Shown here: positions 28,665 through 36,727 of the stretch, piece after piece
How positions within the stretch are numbered: the stretch's first letter is position 1
Layout of the letters: every line of letters begins with the position of its first letter
Assembly: GCA_018712265.1 (NCBI GenBank)
Contig: DVHF01000086.1
Span: 1-45,101 of the forward strand
Direction of reading: 5' to 3'
Source of the DNA: Candidatus Gallacutalibacter pullicola
GTDB lineage: Bacteria > Bacillota > Clostridia > Oscillospirales > Acutalibacteraceae
Length of the DNA stretch: 45,101 nucleotides
The notes under the pieces: generated by a model
Database searches by the model: none
Seen by the model: the letters and a program-made list of their open reading frames with translations, nothing else
What the model was told of the DNA's origin: nothing
Made by a program: the position numbers and the translations under genes

Positions 28665-29312
28665 CGCGGACGAAAAACGGGAGGGAAACTTATAATCCTT
28701 AATCCGGTCAATCAGGAACGAGGAGAGCGTCACTGTTACAACAGAGAAAAGGATGCGCGCCACGGGAATATATGTCAGCGAAAGGCCCAGCACCACGAGA
28801 TCCGTAAACAGATAGGCCACCGACAGCCGCCAGTGTGTCAGATGTGAAATCGTGAGCGCAAGCGCGTCATCGCCGCCGCTCGATCCGCCCTGACGGACTA
28901 TCATCCCGACGCCGATACCGACAAACATCCCTCCGCCCACAGCTGCAATCAGCGGATGGTCCGACAGATCCGGAAGCATCGGCGGGAACTGCTCCCACAG
29001 CTTGTAGAACAGGGACATCCCCGTTGTGGAGATTATGGAAAGCCGAATAAACCGTCCGCCCAGAAATTTGAACGCCAGCAGATAGCAGGCAAGATCCAGC
29101 ACCGGCGTGATATAGGCGGGTGAAATTCCAAGCCACCGCTCAACCAGCAGCATCAGGCCGATGACGCCGCCTTCTGTGATTCCAGTGCGCTGGTGGATGT
29201 TGTGGATCCCAAACGTGCACACCGCGGCCCCTATCATAATATACAAAATGGAACTGGCGGTAATACCGTCCAGCGCCCTGTGCATCAGCTTTGATGCAAA
29301 ATTCTGTTTCAA
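28656..29312 (-). CDS. YitT-family integral membrane protein
   Basis: 218 residues from TTG 29312, which follows AAGGAGG by eight bases. Five to six hydrophobic helices are visible (SILYIMIGAAVCTFGIHNI, GGVIGLMLLVERWLG, ITPVLDLACYLLAF, PLIAAVGGGMFVGIGVGMIV, LFTDLVVLGLSLTYI). The short GGSSGGDDALAL motif is typical of YitT/DUF161-like proteins. Function unknown, probably transport. It is divergent from a MerR regulator whose operator lies in this gene's promoter. The TAA stop falls inside repeat DNA. Confidence 0.85.
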   Translation of the reverse strand: MKQNFASKLMHRALDGITASSILYIMIGAAVCTFGIHNIHQRTGITEGGVIGLMLLVERWLGISPAYITPVLDLACYLLAFKFLGGRFIRLSIISTTGMSLFYKLWEQFPPMLPDLSDHPLIAAVGGGMFVGIGVGMIVRQGGSSGGDDALALTISHLTHWRLSVAYLFTDLVVLGLSLTYIPVARILFSVVTVTLSSFLIDRIKDYKFPSRFSSAAG

Positions 29313-29349
29313 AATGGAAACCTCCTTGAACTTTATCCGTCTATGAGGT

Positions 29350-29380
29350 ATCATAAACCATATAGTTACTATATTGTCAA
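29350..29380 (-). promoter_or_regulatory. MerR-type promoter and operator of the YitT gene
   Basis: Minus strand: TTGACA (29375-29380), a 19-bp spacer, TATGAT (29350-29355). The spacer holds a perfect 15-bp palindrome ATATAGT-T-ACTATAT (29360-29374). An over-long 19-bp spacer with a central dyad is the hallmark of promoters untwisted by MerR proteins. The regulator gene lies 14 bp beyond on the other strand. Confidence 0.8.
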
Positions 29381-29393
29381 GGGGGATTTTTAT

Positions 29394-30242
29394 TTGGAGG
29401 ATCTTTTTTCTATTGGCGAGCTGTCAAAATACCAGAATATTTCCAAACAGACTCTGATTTTTTACGATAAAATCGGGCTGTTCCGTCCCGCATATGTCGA
29501 TCCGGACAACGGCTACCGCTATTACAGCGCCAAGCAGATCGATTATCTTGACACCATCCTGATCATGAAAAAGATCGGCTTTTCGCTTGCGGAGATTCGG
29601 GAGCATATGCAGGACTATACCATCGACAGCAGCCTTACTGCGCTGCGCCGTCAGATCTCCGTCATCGACCGGCGCATGGACGAGCTGCGCCTGATCCGCA
29701 GCCGCCTGCTGCACCGCTGCACCCAGATGGAAAATGCCAGCGTCTACCGCACCGGGGAAGTCCCCGTACAGCTGGAGCAGGCAAAAGAACAATATATTCT
29801 CATCCGTCCGGTGGATCCGCCATACACGATGCGCGAAATCAGCATTGCGACAAAGGGCTGCTTTTCCGCGGCGTTCCGGCAGAATCTTCCCGTCTTTTTT
29901 GAATGCGGCGTTATCGTGCCGCTCGAACGCATCCGGGAGGGCAGATGCACTGAGGCATCCCACGCCTTTCTGCCCATCGAGCAGACAGATCAGGACGAAA
30001 ATATCCTCTGTCTCCCCTCCGGCACGTATGCTTGTGTCTACCATGTCGGGGACTACCTTTCCATCGGGCGATCCTACCGCCGCGTGCTGGAATACTGCGA
30101 TAATCACAATCTGGAAATACTTTCGGATTCCTACGAATTCTGTATCAACGACTATATCACCTCGCGGGACGAAAACGAGTACATCACCAAAATTATGCTG
30201 CGGGTTTCCGATGGCGCAAGTCAGCAAAACGGAAATCGCTGA
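29394..30242 (+). CDS. MerR-family regulator with GyrI-like effector domain (BltR/BmrR type)
   Basis: 282 residues from TTG 29394, seven bases after AAGGGGGA. The N-terminal winged helix-turn-helix SIGELSKYQNISKQTLIFYD and DPDNGYRYYSAKQ are typical of MerR. A coiled coil (about 80-110) and a C-terminal ~150-residue domain of the GyrI/AraC-binding type for small hydrophobic ligands follow. It is expected to bind the palindrome in the divergent promoter and control the YitT gene, in the manner of Bacillus BltR/BmrR and their efflux genes. Confidence 0.88.
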   Translation: MEDLFSIGELSKYQNISKQTLIFYDKIGLFRPAYVDPDNGYRYYSAKQIDYLDTILIMKKIGFSLAEIREHMQDYTIDSSLTALRRQISVIDRRMDELRLIRSRLLHRCTQMENASVYRTGEVPVQLEQAKEQYILIRPVDPPYTMREISIATKGCFSAAFRQNLPVFFECGVIVPLERIREGRCTEASHAFLPIEQTDQDENILCLPSGTYACVYHVGDYLSIGRSYRRVLEYCDNHNLEILSDSYEFCINDYITSRDENEYITKIMLRVSDGASQQNGNR

Positions 30243-30271
30243 TAACACTTTTCAATCCAATCCCGATGTAC

Positions 30272-30305
30272 AAAAAAGGGCAGGGAGTTTTTCCCTGCCC
30301 TTTTT
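30272..30305. terminator. Bidirectional terminator
   Basis: AAAAAAGGGCAGGGA / TCCCTGCCCTTTTT with a short T-rich loop, located between the convergent MerR and NYN genes. Confidence 0.92.
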
Positions 30306-30360
30306 CAGTACGCAGATTGCCGCTTTGAGCCTCTTCGATGGGTTCCGCGATCTGCGATGC

Positions 30361-31203
30361 TCATTCTTCTTCCCTGCACCGGTAAAAGACAATAATTGAT
30401 CTCCCTCTGTGCCGCCATTTCAATTCATACCGCTTTGGAAAGGCTTTCAGCAATTTAGAAAGAGTAGGATATCCGAAGTCTTTGGGGTCGAAGTCCGGAT
30501 CGATCGTCTTTATCATCTGTCCCGCCAGACTTACGCCGGCATAGCCGTCCCTGCCCCGGTATTTCTCAAAGGCGTCCTCCAGCAAGCTGTGTATGTTATC
30601 GATATCCGGCGTTTTTCGGGCTTCCCGAGCCGTTTCCGGCGGCCTGCTGTCCAGCGTCATGCTTCTGATGGTATTTTCAATGGCGGCAAGCTCCTTGCCC
30701 TTCTGCAAAATCTCTTTTACCATAAAATCGCCCTGCGCATCTGCTGTCTCAGCCGAAGGCTCCTCCACACCGGAAATTTTTTCCAGAAAGAGAAATTCGT
30801 CGCAGCTTTTCTGGAATGATTCCGGCGTATCCGATTTTCCGATCCCGATCACATACGCACCAGCTTCGTGCAGATTTATCACCAGCGGGGTAAAATCGCT
30901 GTCGCTGGATACAATCACAAACGCGTCGTAAAGATTACGGTGCAGCAGGTTCATCGCGTCGACGGTCAATGCGATGTCCGTAGCGTTTTTTCCCGACGCG
31001 CAGTCAAATTGCTGTTCCGCTTTGATTGCGAACCGCTTTAATTCAGCCACCCAGTTTTTCAGATAATCCTTTCTCCAATTTCCGTACGCCCGCTTCACCG
31101 CAATATGTCCCCGCGCGGATACCTCCCGCATGACACATTCCAGCTTTGACGACTGGGTGTTATCAGCGTCAATAAAAAGCGCAATTCTTTTAAAATTCTC
31201 CAT
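30361..31203 (-). CDS. NYN-domain protein with C-terminal LOTUS/OST-HTH domain
   Basis: 280 residues. The N-terminal NYN (PIN-like) nuclease domain has catalytic-type aspartates in ALFIDADN (about 8-15), GKNATDIALTVDAM and IVSSDSDFTPL. After a linker (about 150-200) comes a winged LOTUS-type domain, GVSLAGQMIKTIDPDFDPKDFG and LSKLLKAFPKRYEL. This architecture fits a structure-specific RNA nuclease or RNA-binding protein (LabA/DUF88 family). The ATG has no strong ribosome site. Between it and araD (31204-31486) is nothing clear except the araD terminator. Confidence 0.88.
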   Translation of the reverse strand: MENFKRIALFIDADNTQSSKLECVMREVSARGHIAVKRAYGNWRKDYLKNWVAELKRFAIKAEQQFDCASGKNATDIALTVDAMNLLHRNLYDAFVIVSSDSDFTPLVINLHEAGAYVIGIGKSDTPESFQKSCDEFLFLEKISGVEEPSAETADAQGDFMVKEILQKGKELAAIENTIRSMTLDSRPPETAREARKTPDIDNIHSLLEDAFEKYRGRDGYAGVSLAGQMIKTIDPDFDPKDFGYPTLSKLLKAFPKRYELKWRHRGRSIIVFYRCREEE

Positions 31204-31436
31204 TCATATGCCTCATATTCCTATTTTTTCAAGCAAGCTGCCCGGTATCATCTCTCACGCACCTTTTCCGAAACAGCTTTCCAAAAATCTATTTTAAAAC
31301 CGCCATAAGGCAGTATATTCACAGGAGCCCATTCCGGATTTTTCGTATTGCCTCAAATTCTATTTTTGTAACATCCGAAAATGGGATCGCTCACAAAAGG
31401 CTCCTCCTGCAGCCGGGGAACCCTTCAAGAGTAAAA

Positions 31437-31463
31437 GGGACGGGCCGCATACGGCTCGCCCCC
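31437..31463 (-). terminator. Terminator of araD
   Basis: On the minus strand a GGG.GCGAGCCG / CGGCCCGTCCC stem (loop TATG, one mismatch and a G-T pair) is followed by TTTTAC, 24 bp after the araD stop. Confidence 0.6.
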
Positions 31464-31486
31464 AAATGACAGACAGAAGTTTTCTT

Positions 31487-32179
31487 TTACCGCTGGCCGT
31501 AATAGGCGTTTGCGCCGTGCTTGCGCAGGAAATGCTTGTCCAGAAGCTCCTGCTGCATGGCCGGGGACTGCTGCGGAGCAATCGCCTCCGTATGCCACGC
31601 CATCATGGCGAGCTCTTCCAGAACCACCGCATTGTGGACCGCCTCAAAGCAGTCCTTTCCCCAGCTGAACGGGCCGTGCGATTTCACCAGCACAGCCGGG
31701 ATTTCATCCGGATTTTTATCCCGGAAGGTCTCAATGATGACCGTTCCCGTCTCTTTCTCATATTCCCCGCCGATTTCTTCCGGCGTCATGGCGCGCGTAC
31801 AGGGAATTGTCCCGTAAAAATAGTCGCCGTGCGTTGTGCCATAGGCCGGGATCCCGCGCCCCGCCTGCGCCCAGATCGTCGCCCAGCGCGAATGGGTATG
31901 CACGACGCCCCCGATATTCGGGAAATGACGGTACAGTTCCAGATGGGTCGGCGTATCGGAGGACGGGTTCAGATCCCCTTCCACGCGGTTTCCGTCCAGA
32001 TCCATTACCACCATGTCCTCCGGTCTCAATTTGCTGTACTCCACACCGGACGGCTTAATCACAAACAATCCCTTTTCCCTGTCGATTCCGGAAACGTTGC
32101 CCCAGGTGAATACGACAAGGCCGTGCTCCGGGAGCTGCAAATTCGCTTCACATACCTGTTTTTTCAATTCCTCCAACAT
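31487..32179 (-). CDS. araD: L-ribulose-5-phosphate 4-epimerase
   Basis: 230 residues, class II aldolase fold. It converts L-ribulose 5-phosphate to D-xylulose 5-phosphate in arabinose catabolism. Phosphate/substrate motifs are TWGNVSG (25-31) and KPSG (42-45). Metal ligands are D75 in SSDTPTH, H94 and H96 in HTHS, and H168 in KSHGPF. GAGGTG lies upstream of the ATG. It follows the ThrE-like genes by 37 bp on the same strand and may be cotranscribed. araA and araB are not in the window. Confidence 0.93.
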   Translation of the reverse strand: MLEELKKQVCEANLQLPEHGLVVFTWGNVSGIDREKGLFVIKPSGVEYSKLRPEDMVVMDLDGNRVEGDLNPSSDTPTHLELYRHFPNIGGVVHTHSRWATIWAQAGRGIPAYGTTHGDYFYGTIPCTRAMTPEEIGGEYEKETGTVIIETFRDKNPDEIPAVLVKSHGPFSWGKDCFEAVHNAVVLEELAMMAWHTEAIAPQQSPAMQQELLDKHFLRKHGANAYYGQR

Positions 32180-32216
32180 AAAAAGACACCTCTTTCAAAA
32201 ATATTTGCCGGATATA

Positions 32217-32675
32217 TTACCCTTTTCCTAGATGACAGCCGTCCCGGATCATTTTGATAACGTTCATCGCGGAGGATACCAGAAGGATCCCCAGCGCCAG
32301 CACACCGGTAATGGCCATCGTATGCAGGCCCGTCTGCAAAAAATTCTGCGTGTCGCCGCTGATGCAGTATTCCATCGTATAATAGATCCCGCCGCCCGGG
32401 ACAAGCGGAAGAAGCGACACAATCAAATAGACCGTCGCGGGCGTTTTCTGGACGCGCGCGAATATCTCCGAATACGCCGTGATCGCGATTGCCGCCGCAA
32501 AATACTGAAAAATATCGTTGCCCGCAAACCCGAACAGCAGATAGACAATCCATCCTGCCGCACCGCCCAGCGACGCATAAAGCGCCGTGCGGCCGCGGAT
32601 ATTGCACAGGATGCAGTAAGGCAGGCACGCCGCAAACGCGTAAAAGCACGGGAGAATCTGACGCAGAAATTCCAT
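32217..32675 (-). CDS. ThrE-family exporter, small membrane subunit (DUF3815)
   Basis: 152 residues from ATG 32675 with GGGAGGG upstream; four to five membrane helices. Contains PLVPGGGIYYTMEYCISGD, the family signature. In Firmicutes the threonine/serine exporter is split into this half and a larger DUF1212 half, which is the gene directly upstream (one base between stop and start). Confidence 0.9.
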   Translation of the reverse strand: MEFLRQILPCFYAFAACLPYCILCNIRGRTALYASLGGAAGWIVYLLFGFAGNDIFQYFAAAIAITAYSEIFARVQKTPATVYLIVSLLPLVPGGGIYYTMEYCISGDTQNFLQTGLHTMAITGVLALGILLVSSAMNVIKMIRDGCHLGKG

Positions 32676-32676
32676 C

Positions 32677-33456
32677 CTACAGCCCTCCCAGATAGCGCGA
32701 ACAGGAAATCGCGATGCCCGCTCCAAGCGCCAGCGCAATTCCGATCATAAGAGCTTCCGTCACCTTTGCGGAACCGGCCACGAGATCCCCCGCAATGATA
32801 TCACGCACGGCGTTCGTCATTGCGATCCCGGGAACGAGGTTCATAAACAGCCCGATGATAATCATATCCGCGTTGTCGCCGAGCCCCATTTCAACCGCCA
32901 GCATCGTCAGCCCGGCACAGATGCCGCTCGCGACAATATCCGTAAAAAACTGGTTGCTTTTCAGTCTGCCCATGCCCAGCACAATGAGCTGGAGCACGAT
33001 CCCCAGCACGCCGGAACAGATCCCGTCGCGCAGCGTACCGCCGAAAAACAGCGTGAATGCGAGGGAGATCCCCGCTACCGCCGGGACGGATACCCACGCC
33101 GGATAGACGGGAGCGTTTTTGACCTGATTCAGCTGATCCTCGTAGGACTCGAGTCCCGGCTTCTCGGCGCAGATTTTCCGGCTGAGTGAATTCAGGCGCA
33201 TGACCTTATCGAAATTATTGATCCGTGTGCGTATCCTGCGCGTTACTGTCACCGGCTTGCCCTGTGCATCCAGTACCGTCGCGACGATGCACGTCGGGAT
33301 CGCAAACACATCCCCTGTCACGCCGTACACGGCGAAGATCCGCTCCATAGATTCCTCGACCCGGTAGATCTCCGCGCCGTTCTCCAAAAGCAGATACCCC
33401 AAATCGGCTGTGAGTTCCAAAAGCCGCTGGCAGTCTATCCCCTGTGTTTCTTCCAA
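32677..33456 (-). CDS. ThrE-family exporter, large subunit (DUF1212)
   Basis: 259 residues from TTG 33456, nine bases after AGGAGG. An earlier in-frame start would read through the promoter. The N-terminal soluble region is LLELTADLGYLLLENGAEIYRVEES. About five membrane helices follow, with a conserved LVPGIAMTNAVRDIIAGD motif. Together with the small subunit it makes a putative threonine/serine (or dicarboxylate) exporter. It has its own strong promoter. Confidence 0.9.
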   Translation of the reverse strand: MEETQGIDCQRLLELTADLGYLLLENGAEIYRVEESMERIFAVYGVTGDVFAIPTCIVATVLDAQGKPVTVTRRIRTRINNFDKVMRLNSLSRKICAEKPGLESYEDQLNQVKNAPVYPAWVSVPAVAGISLAFTLFFGGTLRDGICSGVLGIVLQLIVLGMGRLKSNQFFTDIVASGICAGLTMLAVEMGLGDNADMIIIGLFMNLVPGIAMTNAVRDIIAGDLVAGSAKVTEALMIGIALALGAGIAISCSRYLGGL

Positions 33457-33547
33457 ACCGCCTTTCCTCCTCAAGCAAAACCCAGCCCGCTCCGGACGAG
33501 AAATCCGGCCTCCGGGCACAATCACTGTCCGCGTACCACTTACAATC

Positions 33548-33576
33548 ATTATACCCTCTTTTATCCCTGATTGCAA
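33548..33576 (-). promoter_or_regulatory. Promoter of the ThrE-like operon
   Basis: Minus strand: TTGCAA (33571-33576), 17 bp, TATAAT (33548-33553). The start codon is about 91 bp beyond the -10. Confidence 0.75.
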
Positions 33577-33657
33577 ATTTTTCCGAAAAAGACAGGATGT
33601 TTCACATATCCAGGCGGCTTTTACAGACGCCGGCCGTCCCTTTCCGAAGGAAAACAC

Positions 33658-33686
33658 TTTTCATCTGTGGAAAACCGTGCTATAAT
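33658..33686 (+). promoter_or_regulatory. Promoter of the YbaK-like gene
   Basis: TTTTCA (33658-33663), 17 bp, TATAAT (33681-33686). The -10 is perfect and the -35 matches consensus at four of six positions. Confidence 0.65.
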
Positions 33687-33754
33687 GATTTGCCGGGCGC
33701 TCCGCTTTATTTCCACACGGAATAAGGAAGAAACGGCAGACGACAAAAAGCCTG

Positions 33755-33802
33755 CCGGACCCTGTTTCACGGCGGCTAAAAGCCGCTGCGGGTTCTGTCC
33801 GG
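33755..33802 (+). promoter_or_regulatory. Structured leader RNA of the YbaK-like gene
   Basis: Nested stems: CCGGAC (33755-33760) pairs with GTCCGG (33797-33802), and inside it GCGGCT-aaa-AGCCGC (33772-33786). It lies in the ~140-nt 5' leader, 33 bases before the start codon. No T-box or known riboswitch motif is seen. Confidence 0.5.
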
Positions 33803-33834
33803 AGCCTTATGTTTTTGAGAAAAGAGGTTTTTTC

Positions 33835-34308
33835 ATGGCAATCGAAAAGGTAAGGGAATACTTAAAACCCTTTGGCCGCGACGCGGATATTCAGGAATTT
33901 CCTGTTTCAAGCGCGACAGTGGAACTGGCTGCGCAGGCGCTTCATACGGAACCTGCGCGCATCGCAAAAACAATCTCCCTGAAAAATGCAGAGGGCGGAT
34001 GCCTTCTCATTGTTACCGCCGGGGATACAAAAATCGATAACTCCAAATTCAAAGCAGAATTCTCTCAAAAAGCGAAAATGCTTACTGCCGACGAGGTGGA
34101 ATCTCTCACCGGCCATGCAATCGGCGGCGTCTGTCCGTTTGCGAATCCGGAAGGCGCGCGCGTATTTTTGGATGTCTCCCTCCAGCGGTTCGAGACGGTA
34201 TTCCCCGCCTGCGGAAGCAGCAATTCCGCGATTGAGCTTTCCTGCTCCGATTTGTTTGAGCTTTCCCGCGCGGAAAAATGGGTGGATGTCTGCAAAACGG
34301 CAGGCTAA
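33835..34308 (+). CDS. YbaK/aminoacyl-tRNA deacylase family protein
   Basis: 157 residues from ATG 33835, with AGAGG upstream; in-frame codons before it belong to the leader. The YbaK/ProX fold is seen in ARIAKTISLKN (catalytic-type Lys near 50), LLIVTAGDTKIDNSKFK and AIGGVCPFANPEGARVFLD. Such proteins hydrolyse mischarged tRNAs (for example Cys- or Ala-tRNA-Pro) as free-standing editing domains. The TAA stop is part of a GCAGGCTAA half-palindrome of the composite repeat. Confidence 0.88.
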   Translation: MAIEKVREYLKPFGRDADIQEFPVSSATVELAAQALHTEPARIAKTISLKNAEGGCLLIVTAGDTKIDNSKFKAEFSQKAKMLTADEVESLTGHAIGGVCPFANPEGARVFLDVSLQRFETVFPACGSSNSAIELSCSDLFELSRAEKWVDVCKTAG

Positions 34309-34329
34309 AAAACAGCTGGCTCAGCCTGG

Positions 34330-34539
34330 TCAGGGCTTTGTCCTGCGGTGCAGTTTTCTTTTATTGCCGTCCTGATCTACAATATAAGTATTTTCAAGCT
34401 GGGAGATCAGGCTTTGGCGGTATTCGGCGACGTATTCCTCCCTCAGCCTTTTCTGCTCGGCTTTCTCCTGCTCCGAAAGCCCTTCCGCTTTCGCTTTCCG
34501 GGCAAGCTCGTTGATTCTTGCAATCTTCTCTGAAATCAT
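34330..34539 (-). CDS. DUF896 (YnzC-like) small protein
   Basis: 69 residues from ATG 34539 with AGGAGG six bases upstream. MISEKIARINELARKAKAEGLSEQEK and the LREEYVAEYRQSL helix match the DUF896 family, an SOS-linked or growth-phase protein in Bacillus with unsettled function. Convergent with the YbaK gene. Confidence 0.9.
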   Translation of the reverse strand: MISEKIARINELARKAKAEGLSEQEKAEQKRLREEYVAEYRQSLISQLENTYIVDQDGNKRKLHRRTKP

Positions 34540-34674
34540 TGAGTTCCTCCTCTCTCTTATTTTCCCTTTACAGATTCCCGCCGGCTGTCTCCACAGACAT
34601 CCCTGTACGGAGACGGCCCGGCTCATAGGCCCAAGCCGCCGCTTTCACCTCGCTAAATCTTATGGGATCACCTG

Positions 34675-34704
34675 TTGACAGAATATATTTTACTGGGGTA
34701 TAAT
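34675..34704 (+). promoter_or_regulatory. Consensus promoter of the Dabb gene, built on the composite repeat
   Basis: TTGACA (34675-34680), 18 bp, TATAAT (34699-34704). The -10 and the bases after it (GGTATAATACCAACAG, then GCGGGCATTTCAGCCCGACCG) are a copy of the composite repeat, here with a full consensus -35. The transcript would start about 120 nt before the gene. Confidence 0.75.
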
Positions 34705-34790
34705 ACCAACAGAAAATTCCCTGTGCGGGCATTTCAGCCCGACCGCTCGTTTGACTGGGCGATCAGGGGGAAACTATTCACTATTCACTT
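34705..34790 (+). repeat. Composite repeat copy E plus TATTCAC heptads
   Basis: Downstream half of a composite-repeat unit (GGGCatttcaGCCC hairpin) joined to ACTATTCACTATTCACTTTTC (two to three heptads of TATTCAC), in the 5' leader of the Dabb gene. The same heptads, same orientation, lie in the leader of xpt. Confidence 0.6.
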
Positions 34791-34831
34791 TTCGTTCTTC
34801 ACTTACTTTTGGGATGGGGGAGTAAAAAATT

Positions 34832-35125
34832 ATGGTCAAGCATATCGTTTTCTGGACGCTTTCCGACGCAGAAAAAAGTCATGCACAGGAGCACGCAGAG
34901 CTGCTCCGTGGGAAATTCAAGGCCCTGCTGGGCGTTGTGGACGGCCTGGAAGCCATCGAGGTTGGGGTAAATTACAACGGCGGCGAGTTTGATCTCGCTC
35001 TGGACTGCACGTTTACTACCCGTGAGGCGGAGGCCGCTTATCAGAAGCATCCGGGCCACCTGGCGATCAAAAAGATTGTCCATTCCATTGTGGCGGGACG
35101 CGCCTGCATCGACTACGAAATCTGA
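34832..35125 (+). CDS. Dabb-domain (stress-responsive A/B barrel) protein
   Basis: 97 residues. MVKHIVFWTL at the start, the central GLEAIEVGVNY, and HPGHLAIKKIVHSIV are the ferredoxin-like dimeric barrel (Dabb) signature. The function of bacterial members is generally unknown. GGGGGAG precedes the ATG. Single gene with a consensus promoter and terminator. Confidence 0.9.
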   Translation: MVKHIVFWTLSDAEKSHAQEHAELLRGKFKALLGVVDGLEAIEVGVNYNGGEFDLALDCTFTTREAEAAYQKHPGHLAIKKIVHSIVAGRACIDYEI

Positions 35126-35156
35126 CAAACGACAGGGATTCCAAACCTTTCCCTGC

Positions 35157-35192
35157 ACCGGCTGTTTCTTTCGGGAGACGGCCGGTTTTTTT
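35157..35192 (+). terminator. Terminator of the Dabb gene
   Basis: ACCGGCTGTTTC / GAGACGGCCGGT: a 12-bp stem with two G-U pairs, loop TTTCGG, followed by seven T. Confidence 0.92.
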
Positions 35193-35235
35193 ATGCTCTC
35201 TGCGACACGGACCGCATTTGCGGAAACGCCGGAAT

Positions 35236-35904
35236 TCAGCCCTGCCAGCCTTCCTTCCACAACCGCTTTTGCACAGCCTTGAGCATTTCCCTCCGGATCT
35301 CATAATCCGGGAGCACCTGTGCGACCTCCTGCCAGAACGACGCTGAGTGATCCATATGCCGCAAATGCGCCAGCTCATGCACAACGACGTAATCCACAGC
35401 CTCCGGCGGGGCCATCATCAGCCGCCAGGAAAAACAGATCACCCGCCTTGAGGAACAGGATCCCCACCGTGTCCTTGCGCCTGTAATTTTGATTTTGTCC
35501 GGCGATTCGCCCATCCTGTCCGCGAAAATCTGTACGCGCGCCGGAAGATATCCGGCGGCCTCCCGACGGAATATCGCTTCGATCTGCCGGCGGAGATCGC
35601 TTTCCCCGCCCGGACGAAGCACAATTTTCCCGTCCGAAATTGCGGCGGAACCTCCCGTCTCAATGCGGTATTCCTTTCCCAGAAAGGAAATGCTTTCGCC
35701 CGGCGCCAGTGAAAACTGCGCGCGCTCCTGAGCCCTGCTGCGCATCAGCGCCGATTTTTCCTGAATCCATGACTCCTTTTCGTGCAGGAAGCGGTCAATC
35801 GATTTTTGGGAGGCCCGCATCGGCGCACGCACCTCGACGCTCCCATCCGAGCGTATTATCACCGCGATGGTGCGCCGTCTGGATCTCACCAGCCTGTATT
35901 CCAT
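35236..35904 (-). CDS. YgjP/DUF45-type (M48-like) metallopeptidase
   Basis: 222 residues from ATG 35904, whose A is shared with the upstream TGA (TGATG). The C-terminal zinc motif HELAHLRHMDHS is near 170, preceded by TRWGSCSSRR, both diagnostic. N-terminal part VEVRAPMRASQKSIDRFLHEKESW. Substrate unknown. Overlaps the DUF1653 gene. Confidence 0.9.
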   Translation of the reverse strand: MEYRLVRSRRRTIAVIIRSDGSVEVRAPMRASQKSIDRFLHEKESWIQEKSALMRSRAQERAQFSLAPGESISFLGKEYRIETGGSAAISDGKIVLRPGGESDLRRQIEAIFRREAAGYLPARVQIFADRMGESPDKIKITGARTRWGSCSSRRVICFSWRLMMAPPEAVDYVVVHELAHLRHMDHSASFWQEVAQVLPDYEIRREMLKAVQKRLWKEGWQG

Positions 35905-36128
35905 CAGGCATCCCCCAGCCAGGTGAACCGCGGCTGGGTAATCCCGTCGCGTTCCACCTGCTGCGTCCACATGGACAGCGGGCGCACCCAGACGCCGCCG
36001 TCCCCGTACAGCGCGCGGTATACCACCATTTCCTCCAGCGTCTCGCTGTGCCGGGCTGTGAACAGCACCTCATATTCGCCGCCCTTGAAATGCCGGTATT
36101 TTCCCGGCTTTACCATATCTGCGCTCAT
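35904..36128 (-). CDS. DUF1653 domain protein
   Basis: 74 residues. GKYRHFKGGEYEVLFTARHSET and LEEMVVYRALYGDGGVWVRPLSMW are the DUF1653 signature. Its ATG overlaps the xpt stop as ATGA. ATG 36116 is an alternative start. It lies in an xpt-DUF1653-YgjP operon; function unknown. Confidence 0.9.
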   Translation of the reverse strand: MSADMVKPGKYRHFKGGEYEVLFTARHSETLEEMVVYRALYGDGGVWVRPLSMWTQQVERDGITQPRFTWLGDA

Positions 36129-36703
36129 GACTGGCTCCGGAAACGGATCTCCCCGTTTTCATCCAGATCCACAATCGCCAGCGATTCCACGTGCAGACCC
36201 TGCTCCCGAAGCTGGCGGCCGCCGTCCTGGAAGCCCTTTTCGATGCAGATCCCGGCTCCGGCAACCTGCGCGCCTGCCTGCTTTACGATATCAAGCAGTC
36301 CCAGAATCGCCTTGCCGTTTGCAAGGAAATCATCGATCAGCAGGACTTTGTCCTCGGATGTCAGGAACTTTTTGCTCACCCTGATGATATAATCCTTGCC
36401 GTGCGTATAGGAATGTACCTGCGAGGTGTAGACCTCGCCGTCCAGATTTTTGGACTGCGCCTTTTTGGCAAATACCACCGGAACATGGAAATACTGCGCC
36501 GTGATACACGCAATTCCAATTCCGGAGGCTTCGATTGTCAATATCTTTGTAATTTTTTCATGACCAAACAGCCGGTAAAATTCCCTGCCGATTTCATTGA
36601 TAAAATCAATATCCATCTGGTGGTTCAAAAAGCTGTCCACCTTAAGAATTCCTCCGCTTTTAAGCACGCCGTCGCGCAGAATGCGCTCCTCCAATGCCTG
36701 CAT
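36125..36703 (-). CDS. xpt: Xanthine phosphoribosyltransferase
   Basis: 192 residues from ATG 36703, six bases after GGAGGG. It salvages xanthine to XMP. MQALEERILRDG at the start and the PRPP loop VLLIDDFLANGKA are characteristic of the Gram-positive enzyme. The in-frame stretch upstream to 36895 is repeat DNA. First gene of a three-gene operon. No purine riboswitch is visible upstream; the leader is composite repeat plus TATTCAC heptads. Confidence 0.95.
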   Translation of the reverse strand: MQALEERILRDGVLKSGGILKVDSFLNHQMDIDFINEIGREFYRLFGHEKITKILTIEASGIGIACITAQYFHVPVVFAKKAQSKNLDGEVYTSQVHSYTHGKDYIIRVSKKFLTSEDKVLLIDDFLANGKAILGLLDIVKQAGAQVAGAGICIEKGFQDGGRQLREQGLHVESLAIVDLDENGEIRFRSQS

Positions 36704-36727
36704 AGCTATCCCTCCGTCAATCAAATC

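Larger units (their letters stand above)
33457..33834. other. Divergent gap ThrE genes / YbaK gene
   Basis: 378 bp without a gene. It contains two divergent promoters and a structured leader for the YbaK gene. The region 33577-33657 shows nothing else I can name. Confidence 0.6.

Noticed and set aside
28333..28847. Open frames through 28333-28659 and 28344-28847 with the recurring translation TTPARSAHRRC
   Set aside because: They are read-through of the tandem repeat; the same peptide appears at 21711 in another repeat copy, with no ribosome site or independent homology signal.
31248..31352. Minus-strand frame reading like a protein C-terminus (NILPYGGFKIDFWKAV)
   Set aside because: About 34 codons, no start or ribosome site, and no clear family; it may be a gene remnant but cannot be supported.
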